From: SZUA-100 sp965248135
GTDB lineage: Bacteria > Pseudomonadota > Alphaproteobacteria > Rhizobiales > Rhizobiaceae
Reading direction: 5' to 3'
DNA length: 64,000 nt
Assembly: GCA_965248135.1 (NCBI GenBank)
Contig: CBDFIN010000011.1
Location: 372,001-436,000, forward strand
The position numbers and the translations under genes were made by a program. Each line of letters starts with the position of its first letter. Positions within the stretch are counted from its first letter, which is position 1. The notes below the pieces were generated by a model. The model was not told the origin of the DNA. It ran no database searches and worked only from the letters and a program-made list of their open reading frames with translations. Below, piece by piece: positions 18,205 through 28,016 of the stretch.

Positions 18205-19667
18205 CCGGTGCCCGTCTGACCTGCTTCGGCAAGCAGTGATAGTTGACGTACGTTGTTTTTGCTTTCGTGATCGCTGTGTTGGGTCGGATACTCACCGGAA
18301 AAACAGGCATCACAATATTGCGGCATTTCACTATTTCTGCCGGGGTGTCCGGTCGCCCGGTAAAGACCGTCAATCGACAAAAAGGCCAGACTGTCCACCT
18401 TGATGAAGTCCGCCATCTCGGCCACCGACATGCGTGAGGCCAGAAGTTTCTGTCGCTTGGGCGTGTCGACACCATAAAAGCATGAAGCCGTGGTCGGAGG
18501 GCAAGCGATACGCATATGCACTTCACTTGCGCCCGCATCGCGCACCATTTGCACGATCTTCTGGCTGGTTGTGCCACGCACTATCGAATCATCAACCAAC
18601 ACAACACTACGGCCTTCAATTAGCTTGCGATTAGCATTGTGCTTTAGCCGGACACCCATATGACGGCTGTTGTCGGTCGGGGCGATGAAGGTTCGTCCGA
18701 CATAATGATTGCGAATAATCCCCAATTCAAAGGGAATGTCCGCCTCTTGGGCAAAGCCGATCGCCGCCGGCGTGCCGGAATCCGGCACCGGCACAACCAT
18801 GTCGGCACTGACCGGGCTTTCACGGGCCAGTTCCTCGCCTATGCGTTTTCGAAACGTATAGACATTTTCACCCTGCACATAGGAATCCGGTCTGGCGAAA
18901 TATACATATTCAAAAATACAAAACCGCTGCTTTTTTGGTCCAAACGGGAACAGACTTTCAATGCCATCAGTGGTGATAATGATCAATTCACCGGGGGCCA
19001 CGTCGCGGACAAAGCGGGCATTGATAATATCGAGGGCACAGGTCTCGGAAGCAAGCACATAGGAGCCATCGAGATCGCCCAGAACCAGCGGCCTGACACC
19101 AAGCGGATCACGGCAGCCAATCATCTTCTTTTCCGACATGCCCACCAGTGAAAACGCTCCCTCGAGATGAACCAGCGCATCGATCAACCGGTCGGCAAAC
19201 CGTTTTCCAGTGCTCATGGCCATTAAATGGAGGATGACTTCTGTATCGGAAGTTGAATGAAAAATCGCGCCACGCCGCTGCAGATCACGCATCAATAATC
19301 TTGAATTGGTCAAATTGCCATTATGCGCAACGGTGAATCCGCCACCTGAAAATTCGGCGAAGAAAGGCTGGATATTGCGCATTTCATCGCCGCCGGTTGT
19401 CGAATAGCGGGTATGGCCAATGGCCCGGTTGCCAGGCAGTCGCTTGATAACACTCGGTTTTGTGAAACTGTCGCCAATTAGCCCCATATGCTTTTCAGCG
19501 TGGAACTGCACCCCGTCGAAGGTCACAATGCCGGCGGCCTCCTGTCCCCGGTGTTGCAGGGCATGCAGACCAAGGGTTGTGATGGCGGCGGCATCGATGC
19601 GATCAAACACGCCGAATACGCCGCACTCTTCGTGCAGTTTGTCGTCAAATATCGCCCTATCGCTCAT
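18201..19667 (-). CDS. purF: Amidophosphoribosyltransferase
   Basis: First enzyme of de novo purine synthesis, transferring glutamine amide to PRPP. The 488-residue product has the N-terminal nucleophile Cys15 after a short propeptide (DKLHEECGVFGVFD), LQHRGQEAAGI of the glutaminase domain, and the PRPP-binding loop VVLVDDSIVRGTTS. Cysteines in the C-terminal part (CPPTTASCFYG and QYCDACFSGEYP) fit the FeS-containing Bacillus-type enzyme. It lies 65 bases downstream of cvpA, the usual pairing. Confidence 0.97.
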   Translation of the reverse strand: MSDRAIFDDKLHEECGVFGVFDRIDAAAITTLGLHALQHRGQEAAGIVTFDGVQFHAEKHMGLIGDSFTKPSVIKRLPGNRAIGHTRYSTTGGDEMRNIQPFFAEFSGGGFTVAHNGNLTNSRLLMRDLQRRGAIFHSTSDTEVILHLMAMSTGKRFADRLIDALVHLEGAFSLVGMSEKKMIGCRDPLGVRPLVLGDLDGSYVLASETCALDIINARFVRDVAPGELIIITTDGIESLFPFGPKKQRFCIFEYVYFARPDSYVQGENVYTFRKRIGEELARESPVSADMVVPVPDSGTPAAIGFAQEADIPFELGIIRNHYVGRTFIAPTDNSRHMGVRLKHNANRKLIEGRSVVLVDDSIVRGTTSQKIVQMVRDAGASEVHMRIACPPTTASCFYGVDTPKRQKLLASRMSVAEMADFIKVDSLAFLSIDGLYRATGHPGRNSEMPQYCDACFSGEYPTQHSDHESKNNVRQLSLLAEAGQTGTG

Positions 19668-19732
19668 TTTGCCCCGCTCTGGCCCGGATTGAAAATTCCT
19701 GCAAGGGCCGTAGCCATTCCCACCAAGTGCAC

Positions 19733-20305
19733 TCAGATTTTCTTTTCCGTCTCGCCTTCGCCCTCGCTGGCGCTGCCAGGTCGCAAACCGTCGAGAATGG
19801 TACCTTCGGTATCCTCCGGCAACACCGCAATAATACGCTCACCAATGGTTTCCAGCATCGGTTTGGATTTGGCTTGGGCAATCCAATTTGGCTGGTCTTC
19901 CGGCACCAACCAGTTGAAGAACAACAAAGCGACCGTCACCAACAAAATTCCACGCGCCGCACCGAATAGAAAGCCAAGGGTTCGGTCGAGTGGGCCAATG
20001 CGGCTATCAATAATAAAGTCGGCAATCTTCATGGTAATCACGCTGACCACAATCAGCGCTATGATAAAGACCGAAGCCGCCGCAATGATACTGGCCACCG
20101 TTTTGTTCGACGCGATGCTCGGCAGGTATTGCTGCACAAATGGTGTCAGCTGGACATAGAGATAGAAAGCAGCTATCGCCGCTGCAATCCAGGAGACAAT
20201 CGATAATACTTCGCGGGAAAATCCGCGAATCATCGCCAGCACCGCCGAGACCAGCATGATCGCCAGCAGTATTCCGTCAAGCAGGGTGATCGGCATGCCG
20301 TCCAT
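19733..20305 (-). CDS. cvpA: CvpA family membrane protein
   Basis: Inner-membrane protein of 190 residues with four hydrophobic segments, beginning TLLDGILLAIMLVSAVLAMI, and the conserved RGFSREVLSIVSWIAA. CvpA proteins are linked to colicin V production in E. coli and to envelope homeostasis more broadly. The C-terminal 30 residues are charged and cytoplasmic. It sits between radA and purF, the order conserved in alphaproteobacteria. Confidence 0.93.
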   Translation of the reverse strand: MDGMPITLLDGILLAIMLVSAVLAMIRGFSREVLSIVSWIAAAIAAFYLYVQLTPFVQQYLPSIASNKTVASIIAAASVFIIALIVVSVITMKIADFIIDSRIGPLDRTLGFLFGAARGILLVTVALLFFNWLVPEDQPNWIAQAKSKPMLETIGERIIAVLPEDTEGTILDGLRPGSASEGEGETEKKI

Positions 20306-20422
20306 TCCTTTCAGCTACCATCAAAAATTCCGGTTCGCTCTCGATACATTTGCCATGGCCAATTCAGCTAATCAACCGCGTAAGAACTTCGTTTGCACAT
20401 ATCCACGCCACATATCGATTGT

Positions 20423-21799
20423 TCAGCTCTGTGGTGCGCCGCGATGCGCCAGTTGTTCCACCATTTCCCGCAATTGAGAAATTTCTTTCACCACCAGAGC
20501 GGACTGTGGCCTGCGGGCACCCTTGGCACAGACCGCACTGCTAAATCCCAGTTTTTCAGCCTCTTTCAATCGTGCCTCGGCCTGTGCCACCGGCCGGACC
20601 ATTCCTGAAAGACCGATTTCGCCGAAATATACGCTATTGTCGGCAAGGGCAAGCCCCGCAAGCGACGAAACAAGGGCGGCGGCAACCGCCAGATCGGCTG
20701 CGGGTTCGCCTATTTTGTATCCACCGGCGACGCTGAGGTAAACATCGTGGCTACCAAAGCGAACCCCGCAATGCGCTTCAAGCACGGCCAGAACCATCGA
20801 AAGCCGCGCGTTATCCCAGCCGACCACGGCACGACGCGGGGTGCCAAGCGAAGATGGTGCAACCAACGCCTGAATCTCGACCAGAATGGGGCGCGTGCCT
20901 TCCATACAGCAAAACACCGCAGCACCGGGCAAAGCTTGTCCCCGCTCACCTAAAAATAATTCTGAAGGATTGGCAACTTCCCGCAGGCCGTCGCCGGTCA
21001 TCTCAAACACCCCGATTTCGTCGGTCGGACCAAAACGATTCTTGACCGTGCGCAGAATGCGATAGTCGTGGGCATTGTCACCCTCGAAATAAAGCACTGC
21101 ATCGACCATATGTTCTACCACCCGCGGCCCGGCGATTTGGCCATCTTTGGTGACATGACCGACGAGCACGATAGTTGCACCGGTTTGCTTGGCGTATCTG
21201 ATCATCGCCTGGGCAGAGCTGCGTACCTGGGAAACCGTGCCCGGGGCTGAATCTACCGTGCCGGTCCACAGGGTCTGGACCGAATCGAGGATAACCAGAT
21301 CCGGTCTGCTACTTTCAGCCAGGGTCGCCAAAATGTCTTCAACATTGGTTTCAGCCGCCAACAAAACCGGTGAGGCGCCCGCCCCAAGCCTTTTCGCCCT
21401 AAGCCGCACCTGCCCGATAGCCTCTTCGCCAGAAATATAGATGACCTTGTGACCGCTGTCGGCGAGTTTTGCCGATGCCTGCATCAATAGTGTCGATTTG
21501 CCGATGCCGGGATCACCGCCAAGCAACAGAGCAGAACCGTGAACAAATCCACCGCCGGTTGACCTGTCCAGCTCGCCAAGACCGGTTTGAAATCGCGGTG
21601 CTTCTTCAATCTCGCCTTCGAGCGAGACCAGCGTCACCGCCCTGCCCCTGGTAATTCCTGCCGGGCCGCCGCCGATGCCGCCTTCCGGGTTTTCTTCAAT
21701 CAGCGTGTTCCACTCACCGCAACCATCGCACTTGCCTGCCCAGCGGTTGTGGACAGTGCCGCAGTTTTGACAAACGAAGCGAATTTTCGTGCGGGCCAA
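20423..21799 (-). CDS. radA: DNA repair protein RadA
   Basis: RecA-like DnaB-type branch-migration helicase acting in recombinational repair. The 458-residue product shows the N-terminal four-cysteine zinc finger (CQNCGTVHNRWAGKCDGC), Walker A GGDPGIGKSTLL, the RadA-specific KNRFG motif (VKNRFGPTDEIG), and a C-terminal Lon-like domain. It lies 9 bases downstream of alr and upstream of cvpA. Confidence 0.97.
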   Translation of the reverse strand: MARTKIRFVCQNCGTVHNRWAGKCDGCGEWNTLIEENPEGGIGGGPAGITRGRAVTLVSLEGEIEEAPRFQTGLGELDRSTGGGFVHGSALLLGGDPGIGKSTLLMQASAKLADSGHKVIYISGEEAIGQVRLRAKRLGAGASPVLLAAETNVEDILATLAESSRPDLVILDSVQTLWTGTVDSAPGTVSQVRSSAQAMIRYAKQTGATIVLVGHVTKDGQIAGPRVVEHMVDAVLYFEGDNAHDYRILRTVKNRFGPTDEIGVFEMTGDGLREVANPSELFLGERGQALPGAAVFCCMEGTRPILVEIQALVAPSSLGTPRRAVVGWDNARLSMVLAVLEAHCGVRFGSHDVYLSVAGGYKIGEPAADLAVAAALVSSLAGLALADNSVYFGEIGLSGMVRPVAQAEARLKEAEKLGFSSAVCAKGARRPQSALVVKEISQLREMVEQLAHRGAPQS

Positions 21800-21808
21800 C
21801 TAATTTAC

Positions 21809-22996
21809 CTATCCGTTGAAATAAGAGCGGGCATATCGGTGCCCCAATGAGGTCAGTATCTCATAACCGATGGTGCCGGAAGAGCGGGCGACATCATCCA
21901 CTGTTATTTCGCTATTGATCAACTCTATCCAGTCCCCTTGCCGAATACTGCCATTGGGAACCCTGGAAACATCAAATGCGGCGACGTCCATCGAGATGCG
22001 ACCGACAACCGGCAACCGTCGGGATTGGTACATGCCGTGACTTCCTTCAAGATGAGGCCGAAGCGGTGTCCCGGAGCCACTGTTGGCGCGGTGATAGCCA
22101 TCGCCATAGCCGATGGCAACGATCGCCACCCTAGAATCGCGGGAAAAGACATGAGTGGCACCATAACCAATGGTGTCACCCGCGATAACCGTTCTGATTT
22201 GCAGGACGCGACCGGCAAGGTTGATCACCGCACGCATCGGATTGGCATGGTTGTTTCGCGCTTCGCCGCCATAGAGGGCGATACCGGGCCGGGTGACATC
22301 GAAATGATAATCACTGCCACCAAAAATACCGGCTGAATTGGCCAGCGACATGCGCGCATGGGGGAAGTAACCAGCGATCTTGCTGAATGCGGCGAGTTGC
22401 CGGTTGTTGAGCGTATGCGCAGGCTCATCGGCACAGGCCAGGTGCGACATCACCAAAGAGGGCTTCATAGTGACATATTCGCCAGCCGCAGATAAAGGCA
22501 ACCCGAGCCGGTTGATACCGGTGTCGAAGTGAAGCGCAAACGGCGGCAAATTGGCCTGGTAAGCTTTGCACCACAGGGCGATATCCTCGTTTGTGTTGAG
22601 TACCGGCCGTAAATTGTATTGGGAAAAGTCGCCGAGCACCTCGGGCCAGATACCACCAAGGACGTAAATATCGGCCGTCGTATCGATCTTCCTAAGGCGC
22701 ACGCCTTCTATCGGGAGGGCGGTAAAAAAGGTACGGCAGCCCCGTTTAGCCAATGTTTGCGCCACTGGTTCAAGACCAAGACCATAGGCATCGGCCTTTA
22801 GAGCCGCTGCGGTCTCTGCCGAAGGCGCCAGTTTGGCGAGATAATCGTAGTTTTCACCGATCGCCAAAAGATCGATGGTCAACCGCCCACCGGCAAGACC
22901 GGCGTCGGCAGATCCGGGTGGACCTGAAAAGTTCGCTCCAGCCTGCATCATGTCGACCGTACTAGCAAAACCGGCTCTGTTCCGCCAGATGTTCAA
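21809..22996 (-). CDS. alr: Alanine racemase
   Basis: PLP enzyme making D-alanine for peptidoglycan. The PLP lysine is Lys67 in ALKADAYGLG, and the family motifs RPGIALYGG, TIGYGATHVF (catalytic Tyr) and VVGRISMDV are all present. The 395-residue frame starts MNIWRNRAGF; Met16 or Met17 is a possible later start because the first 15 residues are not conserved-looking. It is upstream of radA with a 9-base gap. In most Rhizobiales alr follows dnaB directly; here a desaturase gene stands between. Confidence 0.95.
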   Translation of the reverse strand: MNIWRNRAGFASTVDMMQAGANFSGPPGSADAGLAGGRLTIDLLAIGENYDYLAKLAPSAETAAALKADAYGLGLEPVAQTLAKRGCRTFFTALPIEGVRLRKIDTTADIYVLGGIWPEVLGDFSQYNLRPVLNTNEDIALWCKAYQANLPPFALHFDTGINRLGLPLSAAGEYVTMKPSLVMSHLACADEPAHTLNNRQLAAFSKIAGYFPHARMSLANSAGIFGGSDYHFDVTRPGIALYGGEARNNHANPMRAVINLAGRVLQIRTVIAGDTIGYGATHVFSRDSRVAIVAIGYGDGYHRANSGSGTPLRPHLEGSHGMYQSRRLPVVGRISMDVAAFDVSRVPNGSIRQGDWIELINSEITVDDVARSSGTIGYEILTSLGHRYARSYFNG

Positions 22997-23039
22997 GCGA
23001 CCTTCCGGTCACCGGTAGTCAAGGTCATTATATTGAGTA

Positions 23040-24068
23040 TCATCGCTCATGATTGGTAAAGGCCGCCCGAAACGAAACCAGTTTGTTCTGGGTTTCATCC
23101 CACAAACGAAGATTTATTGTGGCGAAGCTCTCAAGCAAAGTCATCCGCTTGATTAACGCGAGCTCAGGATGGTCACGCAATACCTGAGGCAGCCGATAAT
23201 AGGGAATGCGGCTATAAAGATGGTGCACATGATGAATGCCGATATTGGCGCTGAACCATCTCAGCAAACCCGGCAAATCATAGTGGGATGACCCGTGAAG
23301 CGCCGCCTCGTGAAGGTCCCAGTTTTCGTTGGTTTGCCAAATCGTGTCCTCAAACTGATGCTGGACATAAAACAACCAGACACCAAGCGACCCGGCAAGC
23401 AGCGTGATTGGTAAAAGCACCAGAAAGAATGGCCCCACGCCGATAAAGAAGATCAAGATACCAGCGAGAATTGCCGCAACTACATTGGTTCCCATGGCGC
23501 TGATCCAGTGATGCAATGACCCCATAAATCCCATGGGAATGCGATTGCGTAGCAAGTATACGTAGGCAGGGCCGACGCCAAACATGATAAAAGGATTACG
23601 GTAGAGGCGATAGGAAAGACGCTGCAGGCGCGACATCGCCATATATTCACTAATCGTTACTGTTCGGATATCGCCAAATCCACGCTTGTCGAGATTGCCG
23701 GATGAGGCGTGATGCAAAGCATGATCGCGACGCCACACCTCATAGGGTGTGAAGGTAAAAATGCCGAGAATTCGGCCAACCCAGTTATTGACCCTTTTAT
23801 TGCGGAAAAAGGCACCATGACCGCAGTCATGTTGAATTAAAAACAGCCTGACCAACATTCCGGCCGCCGGCACACACAGCGCCAAGGTCAAAAAATAGCT
23901 GATCGACAACGACCACCATGCGGCTGCCCACAGTACTATAAAGGGTATTCCGGTAATCAATAGTTCAATTACACTGCGCAGACTGTTCGGCTCGCGATAG
24001 CTGGCCAGTGCCTTCAACCAGACGCGTGCCGGCACCACCACCTCATCGGCTTGATTCTTTAACAACAT
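23040..24068 (-). CDS. Membrane fatty-acid desaturase
   Basis: Di-iron desaturase of the integral membrane type, 342 residues. All three histidine boxes are present: HDCGH, HALHH (in RRDHALHHASSGN) and HHVHH (in IGIHHVHHLYSR), separated by four hydrophobic segments. It probably introduces a double bond into membrane acyl chains, as in cold or fluidity adaptation; the position is not predictable. The ATG at 24068 has AGGA 6 bases upstream; the frame is open 31 codons earlier. It lies between dnaB and alr on the same strand, an unusual insertion in a conserved block. Confidence 0.9.
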   Translation of the reverse strand: MLLKNQADEVVVPARVWLKALASYREPNSLRSVIELLITGIPFIVLWAAAWWSLSISYFLTLALCVPAAGMLVRLFLIQHDCGHGAFFRNKRVNNWVGRILGIFTFTPYEVWRRDHALHHASSGNLDKRGFGDIRTVTISEYMAMSRLQRLSYRLYRNPFIMFGVGPAYVYLLRNRIPMGFMGSLHHWISAMGTNVVAAILAGILIFFIGVGPFFLVLLPITLLAGSLGVWLFYVQHQFEDTIWQTNENWDLHEAALHGSSHYDLPGLLRWFSANIGIHHVHHLYSRIPYYRLPQVLRDHPELALIKRMTLLESFATINLRLWDETQNKLVSFRAAFTNHER

Positions 24069-24231
24069 GCATGTTCCTGGGAAAGAGTCGCTCAATCGAG
24101 AAACAGAATAACCGGAAATTGTGTTATTATCAGTTGGTAATCCATTGAAAAGAATAATCAAGCGGGATTTTCAAATATCAGTCATTGTGAACGAAATTTA
24201 CCCACATTGGCGGCATTGGTGACCGTTGTTG

Positions 24232-25713
24232 TCAGTCAAACCGTTCAGGTGCCCTGTCATCGGAGACGATATCGGAAAATCTCGTAAATTCAGGTTGGAA
24301 ACCGAGATTGACGGTACCGGTGGGACCATGGCGCTGTTTTGAAATAATGACATCGGCCTTTCCCACCGCATTGTCTAATTGCTTTTTCCAGGTGAAATAG
24401 GCCTCTGTGCCCTCCTGCGGTTCCTTGTTTTGCAGATAATATTCCTCGCGATAGATGAACAGCACCACATCAGCATCCTGCTCAATCGACCCTGATTCAC
24501 GCAGGTCCGACAATTGCGGCCGCTTGTCCTCGCGCCCCTCGACTTGACGGGAAAGTTGTGACAGTGCAATCACCGGTACGCTCAGTTCCTTACCCAGCGC
24601 CTTCAACCCGGTGGTAATCTCGGTGATTTCCTGCACCCGGTTATCCGTGCGTTTGCTTCCCTGCATCAATTGAATATAATCGATAATCAGCACATCAAGG
24701 CCGCGCTGGCGTTTCAGCCTTCTGGCGCGGGCGGCAAGCTGGGCAATAGAAATGCCGCCGGTCTGGTCGATATAGAGTGGAATGCGATGCATTTCTTGTG
24801 AGCAGGCAACCAGCTTTTCAAACTCGGCCTCGTTGATCTCACCGCGCCTTATCTTGCTGGACGAAATCTCGGTTTGTTCAGCAATAATGCGGGTGGCCAG
24901 TTGTTCTGCCGACATTTCCAGCGAAAACAGGCCAACCACGCCACCGTTTTTCGCGCTGAAGGAGCCGTCCGTCTGCACTTCAGGCTCATAAGAAAGTGCG
25001 ATATTGTAGGCGATGTTGGTGGCCAGCGATGATTTGCCCATGCCGGGCCGGGCAGCAATAATCACCAGATCGGAGGGTTGCAGCCCACCCATTCGCTGAT
25101 CCAGCGAATGCAGCCCCGTGGCAATGCCGGAAAGGTGGCCATCGCGCTGGAAAGCGGCGCTCGCCATATCAATGGCGGTGCCAACGGCCTCACCAAAAGT
25201 ATGAAATCCACCATCATAACGACCGGTTTCGGCAACCTCGAACAACCGCCGTTCCGCATCCTCTATTTGCTGGGCCGGCGGCATATCAACCGGCGCATCA
25301 TAGGCGATGTTGACCATATCCTCACCGATAGTGATCAACGAACGTCGGGTGGCAAGATCATAGATCGATCGGCCGTAGTCTTCGGCATTGATAATGGTTG
25401 TCGCATCGGCTGCAAGCCGGGCCAGATAATGCGCAACACTCATATCACCGATTTTTTCATCGGCCGGCAGGAAGGTTTTCATGGTCACCGGGTTGGCCTT
25501 CTTGGCGGCGCGGATCAACTCGCTGGCGACCTTGTAAATCTGCCGGTGAACAGCTTCGCCGAAATGATCCGGCTCGAGAAAATCAGAAACCCGGTAGAAT
25601 GCGTCATTATTGACCATTATGGCGCCCAATAATGCTTGCTCCGCTTCAATATTCTGCGGCGCTGAACGGTATACCTCTTCCCGCTTGGAGATAATTTTCG
25701 CAATTTCGGCCAT
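24232..25713 (-). CDS. dnaB: Replicative DNA helicase
   Basis: Hexameric helicase that unwinds DNA at the replication fork. The 493-residue product has the N-terminal DnaB domain (APQNIEAEQALLGAIM), Walker A AARPGMGKSSLATNIA, Walker B LIIDYIQLM, and the C-terminal SDLRESGSIEQDADVV. No intein is present. The start MAEIAKIISKREE is preferred; the frame is open 23 codons upstream. The ribosomal genes rpsF, rpsR and rplI, often upstream of dnaB in Rhizobiales, are absent from the adjacent DNA. Confidence 0.97.
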   Translation of the reverse strand: MAEIAKIISKREEVYRSAPQNIEAEQALLGAIMVNNDAFYRVSDFLEPDHFGEAVHRQIYKVASELIRAAKKANPVTMKTFLPADEKIGDMSVAHYLARLAADATTIINAEDYGRSIYDLATRRSLITIGEDMVNIAYDAPVDMPPAQQIEDAERRLFEVAETGRYDGGFHTFGEAVGTAIDMASAAFQRDGHLSGIATGLHSLDQRMGGLQPSDLVIIAARPGMGKSSLATNIAYNIALSYEPEVQTDGSFSAKNGGVVGLFSLEMSAEQLATRIIAEQTEISSSKIRRGEINEAEFEKLVACSQEMHRIPLYIDQTGGISIAQLAARARRLKRQRGLDVLIIDYIQLMQGSKRTDNRVQEITEITTGLKALGKELSVPVIALSQLSRQVEGREDKRPQLSDLRESGSIEQDADVVLFIYREEYYLQNKEPQEGTEAYFTWKKQLDNAVGKADVIISKQRHGPTGTVNLGFQPEFTRFSDIVSDDRAPERFD

Positions 25714-25917
25714 AGTTATCCATACCCGGTCTGACACCGGGTTGCGTGGGGTTAAATCACCTGGATTAAGCAATACTGGCACTAGGTATATGGCGCACCG
25801 GCGGTACTTGAAAGAACTATTTTCAGGTTTTTACCCACCGCATTTTTAGCGGGAAAAATCCGCAAAAACAGTTGACATAAGACCGAATCATCAAATTAGA
25901 GCGGCGCTCTATGCCAC

Positions 25918-27777
25918 TCACCCTTCTGACCCGAACTTCTTTTTCGGAACCTTGAGAATTTGCCCCGGATAGATCAGGTGCGGGCTTCTCAATTGTCGCA
26001 GATTGGCCTGATAAATCGTCGAATATTGAATTCCCCGGCCATAGGTCCGATAGGAAATACGCCAGAGATTATCTCCCCGGCGTATTATTACCGCCGAGCC
26101 GGTGCGAATAACGTGGCGTGGTTTTTCCTCAGACTTTTTGACATTGGCGACATTAATAGCCTCCTCGGCACCAGGCGCCGGCTGTTCAACCTTGCTCGCA
26201 ACGGTCATTTCGGCTTGCATCCCAGCGACACTGCTATCCGGCTTTTCCTTTGCTGCCACGGCATCCTTTGCCGGAAGTTCCTGTTGGACCTCAATGGGTA
26301 GTTCAATCTTGGCGAGTGCGACCTCCGGCTTGGGCTGATTTTCCGGCTCAATATCTTGGGCTGCTACCGTTGCTTCCATTTGCTTGAGGTCGGCCACCTT
26401 GCCGGCGGGTTTTTCCAGCGGGGCTTCCGCCGCCTTGGGCTCGGCGATGCTATCATCTATCTTTGCCGACACGTCAGACGAAGCAACCGGCATTGCCGCA
26501 TCACCTTGCTGACCATCGGCAACATCGACCCGCGCCACCTCAGTTTCCATTGACATCCTGGCTTCATCAGTTTGATCAGCCATTTTCGGTTCCGCCGCAA
26601 TCTGCACCGGAACATTCGGCAATTCGTGAATAAGTGGTACTTCCGCCCAGCCCGCAACATTTAGACCGCCTGAATCAAATACACCGGCCCGCACCAAATG
26701 TTCACCCGGACTCAACTGGTGAACAGTCTCCAGCAGGAAACGTCCCTCGATTGTGCCGGTGGCAAAACCGACGAATTCATTGTCGATATAAATCGCCAAT
26801 CGCCTACCGGGCTCTGCTGCACCGGCAACAAACAGCTGGCTGCCATCGACCTCAACCGCTTCCACCATCACAGTTGGCGCAGTTTCTTCCGGCGGGTTTT
26901 GAACGGTAGATTGATCCTCGTCGGGTTTGGCCGTCGCATCCTTCTTTGAAACCGGCTTGTCCTGCGCAATCTCAGTGTCTATTTCAGTTTCTTTTGGCTC
27001 GACGGGATTTGGCAGAGCAGCGATCTCCACATCCTCAATCTTGGCATCCTCCTTGGCCACTTCCGGTGCGGTTGTTTTAGCGGTGACGTTCGGTTGGGGG
27101 CTGACCGGTGCCTCATTCTTCTGATCAGCTAAAGCAACGGCTTTGGCCGGTGTGCTCGAATTTGACACGTCGGCAGCAGGTTCAAGACTTGCAACCTCTT
27201 CAGGCTTGGGTTGGTCTTGGCGGAATTCCATAATCTCGATGGCCGCTTGAGCATCTGAGGTTTGGTCCGATGCGACCGCGACCATCGCCAACGCATGGCT
27301 CTTGTCATCTTCCGGAACGCGTAAAATGCCAAATTCCCGAGACATCAATGTGGTATTGTCCTTGCCGGTTGCACGAATATTCAATTGATGTTCGCCCGGT
27401 GACAAGGGCTGGTCGAGAACCGCTGCGAAATCGCCGTTTTCTTCCGCGGTCGTTGTGGCAAGGACGGTGTCGCCTTCCATGATCTCAACCAAGGCACCGG
27501 GGGCCGCGTTGCCGGCGATCAGTGCTGAAATGGCGTTTTCGACGGTAAGTAAATGGAAGATCGGAAATTGCTGTGTGTTTTTTTCAGCCTCGGGCTTTGT
27601 CGCCTGCTCAATCTTGACCGGGGGCTGAATCTCGCTCGCCGGTCTTTCTATCGCGGTATTCGCCAGTGATGTTTTTTCCACAACCGGTGGGTTAAACACG
27701 CCCGATACGAAGGCAACGCCAGTTACCACCGCTCCCCCGCTAAATACGGAAATCCCGAGTTTTGCTAGATTAATCAT
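25918..27777 (-). CDS. LysM-domain envelope protein with long low-complexity linker
   Basis: A 619-residue protein. The N-terminus has a hydrophobic anchor (GISVFSGGAVVTGVAFVSGV), then two weakly repeated bacterial Ig-like or carbohydrate-module segments (IAGNAAPGALVEIMEGDTVL and VAGAAEPGRRLAIYIDNEFV), each preceded and followed by long stretches rich in Ala, Glu, Lys, Pro and Val. The last 55 residues form a LysM domain (VIIRRGDNLWRISYRTYGRG ... YPGQILKVPKKK) that binds peptidoglycan. This matches the rhizobial LysM peptidoglycan-binding protein found near the LOG gene. It is probably anchored in the inner membrane and reaches the wall. Confidence 0.88.
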   Translation of the reverse strand: MINLAKLGISVFSGGAVVTGVAFVSGVFNPPVVEKTSLANTAIERPASEIQPPVKIEQATKPEAEKNTQQFPIFHLLTVENAISALIAGNAAPGALVEIMEGDTVLATTTAEENGDFAAVLDQPLSPGEHQLNIRATGKDNTTLMSREFGILRVPEDDKSHALAMVAVASDQTSDAQAAIEIMEFRQDQPKPEEVASLEPAADVSNSSTPAKAVALADQKNEAPVSPQPNVTAKTTAPEVAKEDAKIEDVEIAALPNPVEPKETEIDTEIAQDKPVSKKDATAKPDEDQSTVQNPPEETAPTVMVEAVEVDGSQLFVAGAAEPGRRLAIYIDNEFVGFATGTIEGRFLLETVHQLSPGEHLVRAGVFDSGGLNVAGWAEVPLIHELPNVPVQIAAEPKMADQTDEARMSMETEVARVDVADGQQGDAAMPVASSDVSAKIDDSIAEPKAAEAPLEKPAGKVADLKQMEATVAAQDIEPENQPKPEVALAKIELPIEVQQELPAKDAVAAKEKPDSSVAGMQAEMTVASKVEQPAPGAEEAINVANVKKSEEKPRHVIRTGSAVIIRRGDNLWRISYRTYGRGIQYSTIYQANLRQLRSPHLIYPGQILKVPKKKFGSEG

Positions 27778-28016
27778 TTCCGGTCCAATCTGCTTTTTGA
27801 CAGTCTTCGCTCACCCAGGCATTGTTACACTAGCTTTGCGTGCCGCTTGGCTTTGCCGCCTCTTTAACTGTTTTCTGTCTACCTGTTTACATCACAATCG
27901 CACAAAATGGAATCCCATTCCCTAAAGTGTGATGAATTGTGGCGATATTTTTGAAAAGCTCGCCTACCAGACAAAAACCGCTTGACCCGATGAAAAAAAA
28001 TGGTTCTTAACCCGTG

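Noticed and set aside
24921..25632. Plus-strand frames opposite dnaB
   Set aside because: Shadows of the dnaB coding sequence; no independent motifs or ribosome binding sites.
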